Shown here: piece by piece, positions 50,619-59,231 of the stretch | Layout: the number at the start of each line of letters is the position of its first letter | Numbering within the stretch: the stretch's first letter is position 1 | NCBI RefSeq assembly: GCF_003788635.1 | Contig: NZ_AYKH01000023.1 | Location: 62,001 to 126,000, forward strand | Source: Salinisphaera orenii subsp. orenii MK-B5 | GTDB lineage: Bacteria > Pseudomonadota > Gammaproteobacteria > Nevskiales > Salinisphaeraceae | Length of the DNA: 64,000 bases | Direction: 5' to 3' | Made by a program: the position numbers and the translations under genes | Notes under the pieces: model-generated | Database searches by the model: none | What the model saw: only the letters and a program-made list of their open reading frames with translations | Told to the model about the DNA's origin: nothing

Positions 50619-52700
50619 ATGTTCGGAAAACTCACTCTAGACGCCTTCACTCATTCGAGCCTGATCATCGTTTTCGCGAACGTGATCATGGTCGGCACCG
50701 GTTTGCTGGTCATCGGCCTGCTTACGTATTTCCGCAAGTGGGGCTATCTATATCGCGAGTGGTTCACGACTGTGGATCACAAGAAGATCGGGGTGATGTA
50801 TATCTTCATCGCGCTGATCTTCTTGCTGCGCGGTTTTATCGATGCCGCGATGGTGCGCGCCCAGCAGGCGACCGCCGGGCCGGGCATGGAAGGGTATCTG
50901 GAGGCGCATCACTTCGCCGAGTTGTTCACCGGCCACGGCACGATGATGATCTTCTTCATGGCCATGCCGTTCATCGTCGGTCTGATGAATATCGCCATTC
51001 CGCTGCAGATCGGCGCGCGCGACGTGTCCTATCCGCTTCTCAATGCGATCAGCCTGTGGCTGACGGCCGCGGCTGGCGCGCTGGTGATGATCTCGCTGCT
51101 GATCGGCCAGTTTTCGGAAGCGGGCTGGTCGGGTTATACGCCGTTCTCGGGGCTCGATCATAGCCCCAGCGTGGGCGTCGACTACTGGATCTGGGCGTTA
51201 CAGATATCCGGCATCAGTACCACGCTGACCGGCGTCAATTTCCTGGTGACGATTCTCAAGAAACGCGCGCCCGGCATGAGCTTCATGCGCATGCCGATGT
51301 TCACCTGGACGTCGCTGTGCACCACGATCCTGATCGTGCTGTCTTTCCCGGCGTTGACCGTGGCGCTCGCGCTGCTGGCGCTGGACCGTTCGGCCGGAAC
51401 CCATTTCTTCACGGGAACGATGGGCGGCGACCAGATGATGTACATCAACATGTTCTGGGTCTGGGGCCATCCGGAAGTCTATATTCTGGTGCTGCCGGTA
51501 TTCGGCGTTTTCTCCGAAGTCGTCACGACCTACTGCAACAAGCGCCTGTTCGGCTACAAGTCGATGGTGTGGGCGACCATGGCCATCGCCTTCCTGTCGT
51601 TCACGGTCTGGGTCCATCACTTCTTCACGATGGGCCAGGATCCGCTGCGCAATGCCGCCTTCGGTATCGCCACCATGGTCATCGCCATTCCCACCGGCGT
51701 GAAGATCTACGACTGGATCTGGACGATGTTCCGGGGGCGTATCGAGTTCAAGCTGCCGATGCTGTGGACGCTGGGCTTCATCATCACCTTCACGATGGGT
51801 GGCATGAGCGGCGTGCTGCTCGCGATTCCCGGCGCCGACTACAAGATGCACAATAGCCTGTTCCTCGTCGCGCATTTTCATAACGTGCTGATTCCCGGAA
51901 CGATGTTCGGCCTGTTGGCCGGCTTCTATTACTGGTTCCCGAAGGCCTTCGGTTTCAAGCTCGACGAGAAGTGGGGCCGGCATTCATTCTTCGGCTGGCT
52001 CGTGGGTTTCTATGTGGCCTTCGTGCCGCTGTACATGCTCGGCATGATGGGCATGCCGCGGCGCATGGCCAGCTATGAGAACCCGGTCTGGCATTTCTGG
52101 CTGGTGATCGCGGCCATCGGCGCGCTCATCGTGGCGTACGGCATCTTCGCGATGTTCATGCAGATTTACGTGAGCTATCGCGATCGCGAGAAGAACCGCG
52201 ATCTCTCCGGCGATCCCTGGGGCGGACGTACGCTGGAGTGGTCGATCGCCTCGCCGCCGCCGGAGTACAACTTCGCGATCATTCCCGAAGTCCACGATCG
52301 CGACGCGTTCATGTACATGAAGGTGCACAACACCGCCTATCAGCGGCCCGAGCGCTATGAAGACATTCATATGCCCAAATCCACGCCGATCGCGATCGTC
52401 ATCGCTGGCCTGGCGTTCGTGTTCGGCTTTGCCTATGTCTGGCATATCTGGTGGCTGGCCGGGCTATGCCTGCTCGGCGTGATTGGCGCGGTGATCGCGC
52501 GCAGCTTCAACCCGGAGCCGGAGTATGTGATCCCGGCAGAGGAAGTCGAACGTACCGAGAATGCGTTCCACGACAAGGTCGCCCAGGACGGTGCACTCGA
52601 GCGCATGAAGCATATCGAGTCGTTCGGCGACGAGCGTTCCGCATATGCCGCCACGCCGGAACCGTCCACGACCGGGACCCAATCGGAAAAGCCGCTATGA
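50619..52700 (+). CDS. cyoB: Cytochrome o ubiquinol oxidase subunit I
   Basis: The 693-residue protein has about 15 membrane helices. All metal ligands are visible: His in FTGHGTMM at residue 106 and His in HFHNVLIPGT for low-spin heme, His-Pro-Glu-Val-Tyr in WGHPEVYILVLP for copper-B with the cross-linked Tyr, and the His pair in WVHHFFTMG. It reduces oxygen to water and pumps protons, taking electrons from ubiquinol. The start follows GAGGACACG. It lies 21 bases after cyoA. Confidence 0.97.
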   Translation: MFGKLTLDAFTHSSLIIVFANVIMVGTGLLVIGLLTYFRKWGYLYREWFTTVDHKKIGVMYIFIALIFLLRGFIDAAMVRAQQATAGPGMEGYLEAHHFAELFTGHGTMMIFFMAMPFIVGLMNIAIPLQIGARDVSYPLLNAISLWLTAAAGALVMISLLIGQFSEAGWSGYTPFSGLDHSPSVGVDYWIWALQISGISTTLTGVNFLVTILKKRAPGMSFMRMPMFTWTSLCTTILIVLSFPALTVALALLALDRSAGTHFFTGTMGGDQMMYINMFWVWGHPEVYILVLPVFGVFSEVVTTYCNKRLFGYKSMVWATMAIAFLSFTVWVHHFFTMGQDPLRNAAFGIATMVIAIPTGVKIYDWIWTMFRGRIEFKLPMLWTLGFIITFTMGGMSGVLLAIPGADYKMHNSLFLVAHFHNVLIPGTMFGLLAGFYYWFPKAFGFKLDEKWGRHSFFGWLVGFYVAFVPLYMLGMMGMPRRMASYENPVWHFWLVIAAIGALIVAYGIFAMFMQIYVSYRDREKNRDLSGDPWGGRTLEWSIASPPPEYNFAIIPEVHDRDAFMYMKVHNTAYQRPERYEDIHMPKSTPIAIVIAGLAFVFGFAYVWHIWWLAGLCLLGVIGAVIARSFNPEPEYVIPAEEVERTENAFHDKVAQDGALERMKHIESFGDERSAYAATPEPSTTGTQSEKPL

Positions 52701-52733
52701 AAATGAAATGCATGCACAGCCGGGGCCGTGTCC

Positions 52734-53351
52734 ATGTCGTCTAACGCCCACGATCTGAACAGCATTCGCGCCGCCGCCAGAGCCGATACGGAAGTCAACT
52801 TCGGTTTCTGGATCTATCTGATGAGCGACGTGATCATCTTCTCGATGCTCTTTCTGGTGTATGTCGATCTGTCCCAGCGCTATGCGGGCGGGCCGACCGC
52901 GGCCGATGTGTTCGAGCTGCGCGGCGTCTTTCTCGAGACCATGGCGCTGCTGCTATCGAGCCTGACTTTCGGCATGGCGATGGTGAACCTGCATCAGGGC
53001 CAGAAGGAGCGGGTCGTGATCTGGCTCGGGGTGACGTTCGTGCTCGGCGCGTTCTTCCTCGGCCACGAGCTCAGCGAGTTCGCCCACCTCATCCATGAAG
53101 GCGCCTCGTTCACCCGGAGCGGCTTTCTATCCGCGTTCTTCGGGCTGGTCGGCACCCACGGTGCGCATGTGTTCTTCGGCCTGGTCTGGATCGTGGTGAT
53201 GGTCGTACAGATCAAGCTGCGCGGGCTGACGCCGCCGGTCGCCTCCCGGCTCGCGCGTTTGAGCCTGTTCTGGCATTTTCTCGATCTCGTGTGGATATGC
53301 GTGTTCTCGACCGTGTATCTGCCCGGCGTCCTGCAAGGAGTTGCGGCATGA
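52734..53351 (+). CDS. cyoC: Cytochrome o ubiquinol oxidase subunit III
   Basis: The 205-residue protein has five membrane helices and the CyoC pattern NFGFWIYLMSDVIIFSMLFLVYVDLS, LLLSSLTFGMAMV, FLGHELSEFAHLIHEGASFTRSGFLSAFF-type sequence and VGTHGAHVFFGLVWIVVM. It stabilises the catalytic subunit and the proton path. An upstream GTG at 52728 would add two residues. The ATG at 52734 gives the usual length of about 204. The stop overlaps cyoD by four bases. Confidence 0.95.
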   Translation: MSSNAHDLNSIRAAARADTEVNFGFWIYLMSDVIIFSMLFLVYVDLSQRYAGGPTAADVFELRGVFLETMALLLSSLTFGMAMVNLHQGQKERVVIWLGVTFVLGAFFLGHELSEFAHLIHEGASFTRSGFLSAFFGLVGTHGAHVFFGLVWIVVMVVQIKLRGLTPPVASRLARLSLFWHFLDLVWICVFSTVYLPGVLQGVAA

Positions 53352-53683
53352 GCCATTCCACCGATGTCACGCCCGGCCATGCGCCCACCGCACGGGGCTA
53401 TATCACCGGTTTCGTGCTGGCACTCGTGCTTACCCTGATTCCATTTGGCTTCGTGGCCTTCGGGTCGCTGTCGCAGGGGGCGACGCTCATCGTGATTGCC
53501 GTGACCGCGGTTCTGCAGCTCGGCGTGCACCTGCGCTGGTTCCTGCATCTGGACATGTCGACCGAGCAGCGCTGGAACACGATCTCCATCCTGTTCTCTT
53601 TGCTGATTATGGTGGTGATGGTTGGCGGTACGATGTGGCTGTTCTATAGCCTCTATGTGCGTCACATGATGGTTGGCCACTAA
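53348..53683 (+). CDS. cyoD: Cytochrome o ubiquinol oxidase subunit IV
   Basis: The 111-residue protein has three membrane helices and the CyoD pattern GYITGFVLALVLTLIPFGFVAF, AVLQLGVHLRWFLHLDMS and ILFSLLIMVVMVGGTMWLFYSL. It helps assemble the heme-copper centre. It overlaps cyoC in an ATGA junction. No cyoE (heme O synthase) follows, so heme O must be made by an enzyme encoded elsewhere. Confidence 0.94.
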   Translation: MSHSTDVTPGHAPTARGYITGFVLALVLTLIPFGFVAFGSLSQGATLIVIAVTAVLQLGVHLRWFLHLDMSTEQRWNTISILFSLLIMVVMVGGTMWLFYSLYVRHMMVGH

Positions 53684-54135
53684 ACTGTCGAAAAGCGCTG
53701 GAATAATGGGCAAGAGATGCTGGTCATTCATTCAGCGTCGGTCGAGCATTTAGGTTTCGGCTTTCAGACGCAGTTTATCTACGTAACGGGAGACCGTTAC
53801 GACCACAGATCAACCTAATCTCGGCTGCATGACGTCCAGACGTGACGGCGTGCATTGATCGACGATGCATATGTCCAGCAGCCACTTCTAAGTGATTGCC
53901 CTCTGGCTAGTATTCACCTCATCTGGCGCTATCGACAGGACAAAAATCATTGAATGGATAGCCAGTCATGCGCTCGGTGTCAGAAAACAATGGTCGCCGT
54001 GCTCTAGATGTTATTTGAACGAAGATGGCGCCGTTGTACACGATGTATGTGTCATCGCCACACCCATTCGATTTTGTTCCCGGAACCGGTTGCCAGCGTA
54101 ATGCACTGAAGCGTTTGGGCCTCTACTCGTGTAGT
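53684..54135. other. Intergenic stretch without a supported gene
   Basis: About 450 bases between cyoD and the remains of the diguanylate cyclase gene, with lower GC than its surroundings. A perfect hairpin CGTAACGG-GAGA-CCGTTACG lies at 53782-53801. It has no T tract, so a terminator role for the cyo genes is uncertain. One 69-codon frame (53892-54101) has no recognisable sequence or binding site and was not accepted. Confidence 0.4.
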
Positions 54136-54923
54136 TCAGCCCATAGCCACACGGTCACGGCCGGAGGCCTTGGCCTGGTAGAGCGCGCGGTCGGCCCGGG
54201 ACACCAGCGCGTCGATCTTCTCCGCGCCGTCGAAGGCGACGATTCCGATACTGACCGTGAGTGCCAGCTCGGCGTCCACCGTGGGCAGCGGGGTCGAACG
54301 GATACGATCGGCGACGCGCTCGGCCAGACGCCGGGCCCCGTCGGCATCGGTGTTCGGCAGGACCACGAGAAATTCCTCACCGCCCCAGCGCCCCACGGTA
54401 TCGGTCGTGCGAAGCGCCTCGGTGGCGACCCGCGCGAACAGCTGCAGCGCCTCGTCACCGACGCCGTGGCCGTGGCGATCGTTGATTGCCTTGAAGTGAT
54501 CGAAATCGATCAGCAGCACGGAGAACGGTGCGCCGTAGCGTCGCGTGCGGCCGCGTTCCTCGTCGAGAAGCTGGCCGAGCCGGCGCCGGTTCGCAAGACC
54601 CGTGAGGTCGTCGGTGGTCGCGGCCACTCGAAGCCGGTCGCGCGTCTCGCAGAGCGCGAGGTAGTCGGCCCGGCGGGCCAGCTCATGACCGAGCCATTGG
54701 GCGATCAGGCCGGCGAACTGAAGATGCTGGGCCGGAAACGGCCGTCGCGGCACGGTGCTGGAAAAACACAGGGTGCCGTAGAGTTCGGCATCCACCCAAA
54801 CGGGGCTGCCGATGTAGGACTCCAGGCCGAAGGTCGCGTAGCAGGACTGGTGCCGGATTTCGTGGCGGCTGACATCGTGGTAGGCGATCGGTCCGCCCGC
54901 CGCGAGGGTGCTCGCACAATAGG
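54136..54923 (-). pseudogene. 3' part of IS-interrupted PAS-GAF-GGDEF diguanylate cyclase gene
   Basis: This fragment encodes the end of a GAF domain (HQSCYATFGLESYIGSPVWV, LYGTLCFSS) and a full GGDEF domain: TTDDLTGLANRRRL, LLIDFDHFKAINDRHGHGVGD and the active site GRWGGEEFLVVLPNTD. An RxxD inhibitory site lies five residues before GGEEF. Such enzymes make c-di-GMP. The IS256-family element separates it from its N-terminal half at 56253-56920. If the element and one repeat copy are removed, the two parts join in frame to a 480-residue protein. An internal ATG at 54795 could still give a 219-residue GGDEF protein, which may have residual activity. Confidence 0.88.
54911..54923. repeat. Direct repeat at the left border of the IS256 element
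   Basis: The 13-base sequence CTCGCACAATAGG occurs here and at 56253-56265. It represents the duplicated target, probably with one or a few bases of chance match, since 8-9 bases are usual for the family. Confidence 0.85.
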
Positions 54924-56252
54924 GAGTGCACCATTCGTTCTGTAAATTGGCTTTAGCCGGAAAGGCAGCAGGCCACCCGTTATCCTTTCGTTGGAATTCA
55001 TTGGCGTGAATGACGAACGGAGAAACAAATGGCCTGCCACGGACAGGATAACGAAGCCACGGGCGCAGCGGAACTGATTGCCGAGCGGGGACTGGAAGGA
55101 CTGGGTGACGCAGTGTCGATGCTGATCAACGAAGCGATGCGGCTCGAGCGTGAGCGTCATCTGGGGGTATCGCCGTTCGAACGCAGCCCCGAGCGGCGAG
55201 GCTATGCCAACGGCTACAAGCCGAAGACGGTCAAGTCGCGCATCGGTGCGCTCGAGCTGGCGGTGCCGCAGGTCCGCGAAGGCGGCTTCTATCCGGCCTC
55301 GCTGGAGCGCGGACTGCGCTCGGAACGCGCCCTGAAGCTCGCCCTGGCCGAGATGTATGTCAGCGGCGTCTCGACGCGCAAGGTCGCCCGCGTGACCGAA
55401 CAGCTGTGCGGCTTCGAGGTCTCATCGAGCCAGGTCTCGCGCTGTGCCGAGGCCCTGGATGATGAGCTGACGGCTTGGCGCGAGCGCCCGCTCAGCGCCT
55501 ATCCCTATGTGGTGCTCGATGCGCGCTACGAGAAGATGCGCCACGGCGGCACCGTGGTCGACTGTGCCGTGCTGCTGGCCATGGGCGTCGACGCCGAGGG
55601 TAAACGCGAACTGCTGGGCGTGTCGGTCGCGTTATCCGAAGCGGAGGTGCACTGGCGCGCATTCCTCAAAGATCTCGCGGCTCGCGGGCTGCACGGCGTG
55701 CGCCTGTTCGTGAGTGACGATCATGCCGGGCTCAAGGCCGCTCGCGCGGCCGTGTTCCCGGCGGTGGCCTGGCAACGCTGCCAGTTCCACCTGCAGCAGA
55801 ATGCCGGGCATTACGTGCCCACTCGCGCTCTGAAGAAGCCGGTCGCGGCCGATATCCGGGCGATCTTCGATGCGCCGGATGAAGCCGAGGCAACGCGCCT
55901 GATCGAGCGCTTCATCCGCACCTACGACGCCAAGGCGTCCCAACTGACGCGGTGGGCGGAAACGGCCTTGCCCGAAGGCCTGGCGGTGCTGACGCTACCG
56001 CGCCACCATCGCCGGCGACTGCGTACGAGCAATGCCATCGAAGTCGTGAACCGTGAGATCAAGCGCCGCACCCGGGTGGCGACCTTGTTCCCGAATGAGG
56101 CCAGCTGCCTGCGACTGGTCACGGCCGTCGCCATGGAGATCTCGCAGGACTGGCAGACCGGGCGGCGTTATCTGAATATGAACGAGGACGACAGCGAATA
56201 GAACGATTACGCCAACGACAGGATCGCGAATTTACAGAACGGGTGTTGCTTA
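54924..56252 (+). mobile_element. IS256-family insertion sequence, complete
   Basis: About 1.33 kb. The left end GAGTGCACCATTCGTTCTG pairs imperfectly with the complement of the right end, GTAAGCAACACCCGTTCTG, and both share CGTTCTGTAAATT at the inner side. Flanking direct repeats mark the target duplication. It carries one intact transposase and interrupts the GAF part of a diguanylate cyclase gene. The exact end bases are uncertain by about four. Confidence 0.92.
55029..56201 (+). CDS. IS256-family (Mutator-type) transposase
   Basis: The 390-residue protein is a complete IS256/MuDR-type transposase: GYANGYKPKTVKSRIGALELAVPQ, the first catalytic Asp in YVVLDARYEKMR near residue 165, the second in LFVSDDHAGLKAAR near 230 with the following WQRCQFHLQQN, and the Glu in RTSNAIEVVNREIKRRTRV near 340. 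The frame is intact, so the element may still move. It fills most of the element, and the plus strand is opposite to the interrupted gene. Confidence 0.96.
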   Translation: MACHGQDNEATGAAELIAERGLEGLGDAVSMLINEAMRLERERHLGVSPFERSPERRGYANGYKPKTVKSRIGALELAVPQVREGGFYPASLERGLRSERALKLALAEMYVSGVSTRKVARVTEQLCGFEVSSSQVSRCAEALDDELTAWRERPLSAYPYVVLDARYEKMRHGGTVVDCAVLLAMGVDAEGKRELLGVSVALSEAEVHWRAFLKDLAARGLHGVRLFVSDDHAGLKAARAAVFPAVAWQRCQFHLQQNAGHYVPTRALKKPVAADIRAIFDAPDEAEATRLIERFIRTYDAKASQLTRWAETALPEGLAVLTLPRHHRRRLRTSNAIEVVNREIKRRTRVATLFPNEASCLRLVTAVAMEISQDWQTGRRYLNMNEDDSE

Positions 56253-56920
56253 CTCGCACAATAGGTGTCGCGGAGGTCGAACAGGCTCCCCGCGGCCAGC
56301 CCATCGTCGGGATGGATGACGTCGACGATCTCGTAGGTCCCGCCTTCGATGCGGCTGAGCACACCGATCGGCAGCTCGAACAGATCACAGCCGATGCGCA
56401 GCATTTCGTGCACCCGCTCGTCGAAGCCCATGTGCTGGCTCGATGCCACGTCGTGCAGGCGCGCGGTGGCGCGATCGATGGCGATACGTTCGGATACGTC
56501 GCGCACGATCATCAGGGTCAGCGGCCGAGCCGCCGTGTCGTCTCCGAGCACGCCGCGCCGCGTCTCGCCGTCGAACAGGCGACCGCGGGCACTCCGGTAG
56601 GCGCGGATGTGGGGTTGATGGAGCGGCGTCACGCGATTCGCGGCGTCGACGCGATCGTGCTCGGGCCGATCGCGCGCGGCGCTATCGGCGTCGAGCATGG
56701 CAAGCGGTTTGTCGATCAGCGTGTCGGCGTCGTATTCGAACAGTGCCAGCGCCGCCGGATTCGCGCCGACGATCCGTTGTCGTGCGTCGGCAAGCAGCAC
56801 GGCGTCGAGCATGTCCCGGAAGACGCCTTCCAGCAGCAGGAGGCTGTCCAGCAGCCGGCCGTCGATCCGGTCCGCGGCGAACGCAACCGAGTCCGAACCG
56901 TCGCGGCGTTCGTCGCTCAC
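56207..56920 (-). pseudogene. 5' part of IS-interrupted PAS-GAF-GGDEF diguanylate cyclase gene
   Basis: The frame from the ATG at 56920 encodes MSDERRDGSDSVAF, a PAS domain (FRDMLDAVLLADARQRIVGANPAALALFEYD, residues about 35-65) with LTLMIVRDVSERIAID, and the first half of a GAF domain (LHDVASSQHMGFDERVHEMLRIGCDLFELP, then VSRIEGG). Native sequence ends in the repeat at 56253-56265. The last 15 or so codons to the stop at 56207 come from the IS256 end. A truncated 237-residue PAS-GAF protein without catalytic domain could still be made. A hexanucleotide repeat tract lies about 60 bases upstream of the start. Confidence 0.85.
56253..56265. repeat. Direct repeat at the right border of the IS256 element
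   Basis: Second copy of CTCGCACAATAGG. Removing it with the element restores the codons for DTYCASTLAAGG across the junction. Confidence 0.85.
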
Positions 56921-56981
56921 GCCCGGACGGCTCCCGTCGGGCTACGCCTCGTACGCGGACGCGGCCCCTGCCCCAGCCTTT

Positions 56982-57035
56982 CCGGTGCCGGTGCCGGTGC
57001 CGGTGCCGGTGCCGGTGCCGGTGCCAGTGCCGGTG
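56982..57035. repeat. Tandem hexanucleotide repeat (CCGGTG)
   Basis: Seven perfect CCGGTG units from 56982 to 57023 are followed by CCAGTG and another CCGGTG. The tract lies in the 303-base gap (56921-57223) upstream of the diguanylate cyclase start. Frames through it read as Ala-Pro or Gly-Ala repeats but have no other coding support. I see no gene in the gap. Confidence 0.85.
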
Positions 57036-57223
57036 TCGGTCTGCCCTCGCGCCTCAAGACCGTCTCCCGTCGCATCGTCACGATCATTGACAACCGTACA
57101 ACGTGGGTCTTGATATTCGATACCCGGTGCGACCGTGCGACTCGTGGCCGCTCGAGAAGAGCCGCCGTCTGCGCGCGCACGGCGTCCCGCGTCAGCGCCC
57201 GCGCGAGAGACGCATCAGTCCTG

Positions 57224-57520
57224 TCAGCGTTTGTGGTCCGCGCCCTGGCCGAGCTCTGCGCTGGCCTGCTCACGCAGACTCCCCAGCTCCTTGAGCGTGG
57301 CGACCACGGCTTCGATGCGCGCCTGCGGCCACTCGCTCACATAGTCGGGGATCGAACCGTCCCCCGCCTTCATGTCGGCGTCCACGGCCAGGGCGTCGGG
57401 CAGATGCTGTTCGAATCGGGCGATGTCCGGCAGCACTTCGGCCAGGGTCGCCCTGGGCAGCGCGACGCCGCCGATGTCGATATGGGTGTTGCCCGTGTCC
57501 TTGTTTGCGGAATCGTTCAT
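57224..57520 (-). CDS. Small hypothetical protein
   Basis: A 98-residue acidic protein (start MNDSANKDTGNTHIDIGG, then VALPRATLAEVLPDIARFEQHLPDALAV in the middle). I do not recognise the family. It has no signal peptide or membrane helix and looks helical, with normal high-GC third positions for this genome, which favours a real gene. No strong binding site is visible before the ATG at 57520. It lies downstream of the ethanolamine permease gene on the same strand, but several hairpins separate them, so it is probably transcribed on its own. Confidence 0.5.
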   Translation of the reverse strand: MNDSANKDTGNTHIDIGGVALPRATLAEVLPDIARFEQHLPDALAVDADMKAGDGSIPDYVSEWPQARIEAVVATLKELGSLREQASAELGQGADHKR

Positions 57521-57638
57521 GCGTGTCTCACTGGCGATTGGCCGCTCCCATTGGCTCGGCGCCGACCGGCAACGCCACTGTAGTGGGCATCGCCCGCCGA
57601 CGACACGGCATCCTAACGATCGCGAGGCGCCACGTCAT

Positions 57639-57666
57639 GCCCCGACGCGCGCCGTGGCGCGTCGGG
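57639..57666. other. Perfect GC-rich hairpin
   Basis: CCCCGACGCGC and GCGCGTCGGGG form an eleven-base-pair stem with a six-base loop. There is no T tract on either strand. It lies in the gap after the ethanolamine genes, near a second stem at 57704-57741. Confidence 0.5.
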
Positions 57667-57699
57667 GCGGCGCGAATGCACGGGGCTCTTTCGGGCCCC

Positions 57700-57741
57700 G
57701 TAAACGGCCGGGCGACCCTGCCGGTCGCCGATCGCCCGGCC
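57700..57741 (-). terminator. Probable terminator of the eutB-eutC-permease unit
   Basis: On the minus strand, 34 bases after the permease stop, CGGCCGGGCGA pairs with TCGCCCGGCCG (eleven pairs, long loop). It is followed by TTTA and then by another small stem, CGGGGC/GCCCCG. Confidence 0.5.
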
Positions 57742-57774
57742 GCCGGATCGAAGCGGCGGCACCGTGATGACCGC

Positions 57775-59211
57775 TCAAGTGTTGCCGCGTGATGCGTCCT
57801 CGGTATCGGGTGCGTCCAGATCGGACTCCGCACGGGCCAGCAGGTCGAACTCCTCGGCCGCCGTCTTGGCCACGAGATGGTGCCGACTGTAGGCGAAGAA
57901 GTAGACGGCGCCGACCGCGAACAGTACCAAGGTGTAGCCGAAGGCCCCGGGATCGAAGGCATACACGCCGGTCAGCGCGATCAGCGAGAGCACGAGCGCG
58001 ATGCCGGACGTCACGATGCCGCCGGGCGTGTGGTACGGCCGATTCAGGTTCGGCTGATTGACGCGCAGCAGGATGTGGCTGCCCGCCATCAACGCGTAGG
58101 ACAGCGTGGCCCCGACCACGGCCATGCCCAGAATCAGATCACCGGCGCCGCTCAGCGAGGCGATGAAACCGAGTACGCCGGGCACGATCAGCGCCCAGGT
58201 CGGTGCCTTGCGGGCGCTGGTCAGCGACAGGAACTTCGGCAGATAGCCGGCGCGCGACAGCGCGAACACGAGCCGGCTGTAGCCGTAGATGATAGAGAAG
58301 AACGACGCGATCAGGCCGGCCATGCCGAGCACGTTGACGACCGTGGCCAGCGTCGTGCTGCCGGTATCCTGGAGCGCGGTGACCAGCGGCACGCCGCTCT
58401 CGCCGATCGCCTCGGCGCCGGCCGCACCGGCGAGCAGAAACACCACCAGCACCGCGGTCACCAGCAGGAACAGCATCGCGCCGATGATGCCCTTGGGCAC
58501 GTCGCGGGCCGGATCCTTGGCCTCTTCCGCGCCGAGCGGCACACCCTCGACCGCCAGGAACAGCCACATGCCGAAGGGCAGCGCGGCCCAGATGCCGTAC
58601 CAGCCCATCGGCATGAAGCTCGATGCGCCGAAGGCGTCCGTGGGCGCGATGTCGAACAGGTTGCTGACCTGGAAATCGCCGATCAGCGCCACGGCGGTGG
58701 CCAGAATCGCGAACACCGCGAGGCCGCTGATCGCCATCATGACCTTGAGCGCTTCGCCCACGCCGGCTAGGTGTATGCCGATGAACACCAGGTAGAACGC
58801 GGCATAGACGATCGGGCCGTTCAGGCCGATCAACTCCCCCACCGCGGCGCCGATGAAGACCACGATCGCCGCCGGCGCCAGCGCGTATTCGATGAGCACC
58901 GCCAGGCCGGTGAGATAGCCGCCGGTCGGGCCCATGGCCTGGCGGGCGAAACTGTAACCGCCGCCCGCCGCCGGGATCGCCGCGGACATTTCGGCCAGCG
59001 ACAGCACGAGCGTGAAATACATGATGCCCATGAGTACCGCGGCGATCGCGAAGCCGCCCCAGCCGGCCTCGCCGATGCCGAAGTTCCAGCCGGCGAAATC
59101 GCCGGAGATGACGTACGACACGCCCAGACCGGCGAGCAGCACCCAGCCGGCCGTGCCGCGCTGTAGCTGTCGCTTGGCCAGATAGTCGTCGTCGATATCG
59201 GATGCGCTCAT
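57775..59211 (-). CDS. eat: Ethanolamine permease
   Basis: From the ATG at 59211, after AGGATATCC, the protein has 478 residues and about 12 membrane helices of the APC superfamily. Features are GTAGWVLLAGLGVSYVISGDFAGWNFGI near the start, SLAEMSAAIPAAGGGYSFARQAMGPTGGY-type sequence, FLAVEGVPLGAEEAKDPARDVPKG and FSIIYGYSRLVFALSRAGYLPKFLS. This matches Eat-type ethanolamine permeases that accompany eutBC outside enterobacteria. It lies 20 bases after eutC in the same direction. The product feeds the lyase with substrate. Confidence 0.93.
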   Translation of the reverse strand: MSASDIDDDYLAKRQLQRGTAGWVLLAGLGVSYVISGDFAGWNFGIGEAGWGGFAIAAVLMGIMYFTLVLSLAEMSAAIPAAGGGYSFARQAMGPTGGYLTGLAVLIEYALAPAAIVVFIGAAVGELIGLNGPIVYAAFYLVFIGIHLAGVGEALKVMMAISGLAVFAILATAVALIGDFQVSNLFDIAPTDAFGASSFMPMGWYGIWAALPFGMWLFLAVEGVPLGAEEAKDPARDVPKGIIGAMLFLLVTAVLVVFLLAGAAGAEAIGESGVPLVTALQDTGSTTLATVVNVLGMAGLIASFFSIIYGYSRLVFALSRAGYLPKFLSLTSARKAPTWALIVPGVLGFIASLSGAGDLILGMAVVGATLSYALMAGSHILLRVNQPNLNRPYHTPGGIVTSGIALVLSLIALTGVYAFDPGAFGYTLVLFAVGAVYFFAYSRHHLVAKTAAEEFDLLARAESDLDAPDTEDASRGNT

Positions 59212-59231
59212 CGGTGGATATCCTTTGATTC

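Noticed and set aside
53892-54101. 69-codon plus-strand frame after cyoD
   Set aside because: It has no binding site and no recognisable sequence, and it is too short to support.
56982-57035. CRISPR-like array
   Set aside because: The units are six bases in direct tandem without spacers. It is a simple sequence repeat.
56243-57583. Plus-strand frame of 446 codons with a Gly-Ala repeat
   Set aside because: It is antisense to the PAS-GAF fragment and the small hypothetical gene. The Gly-Ala run is the CCGGTG tract read in frame.
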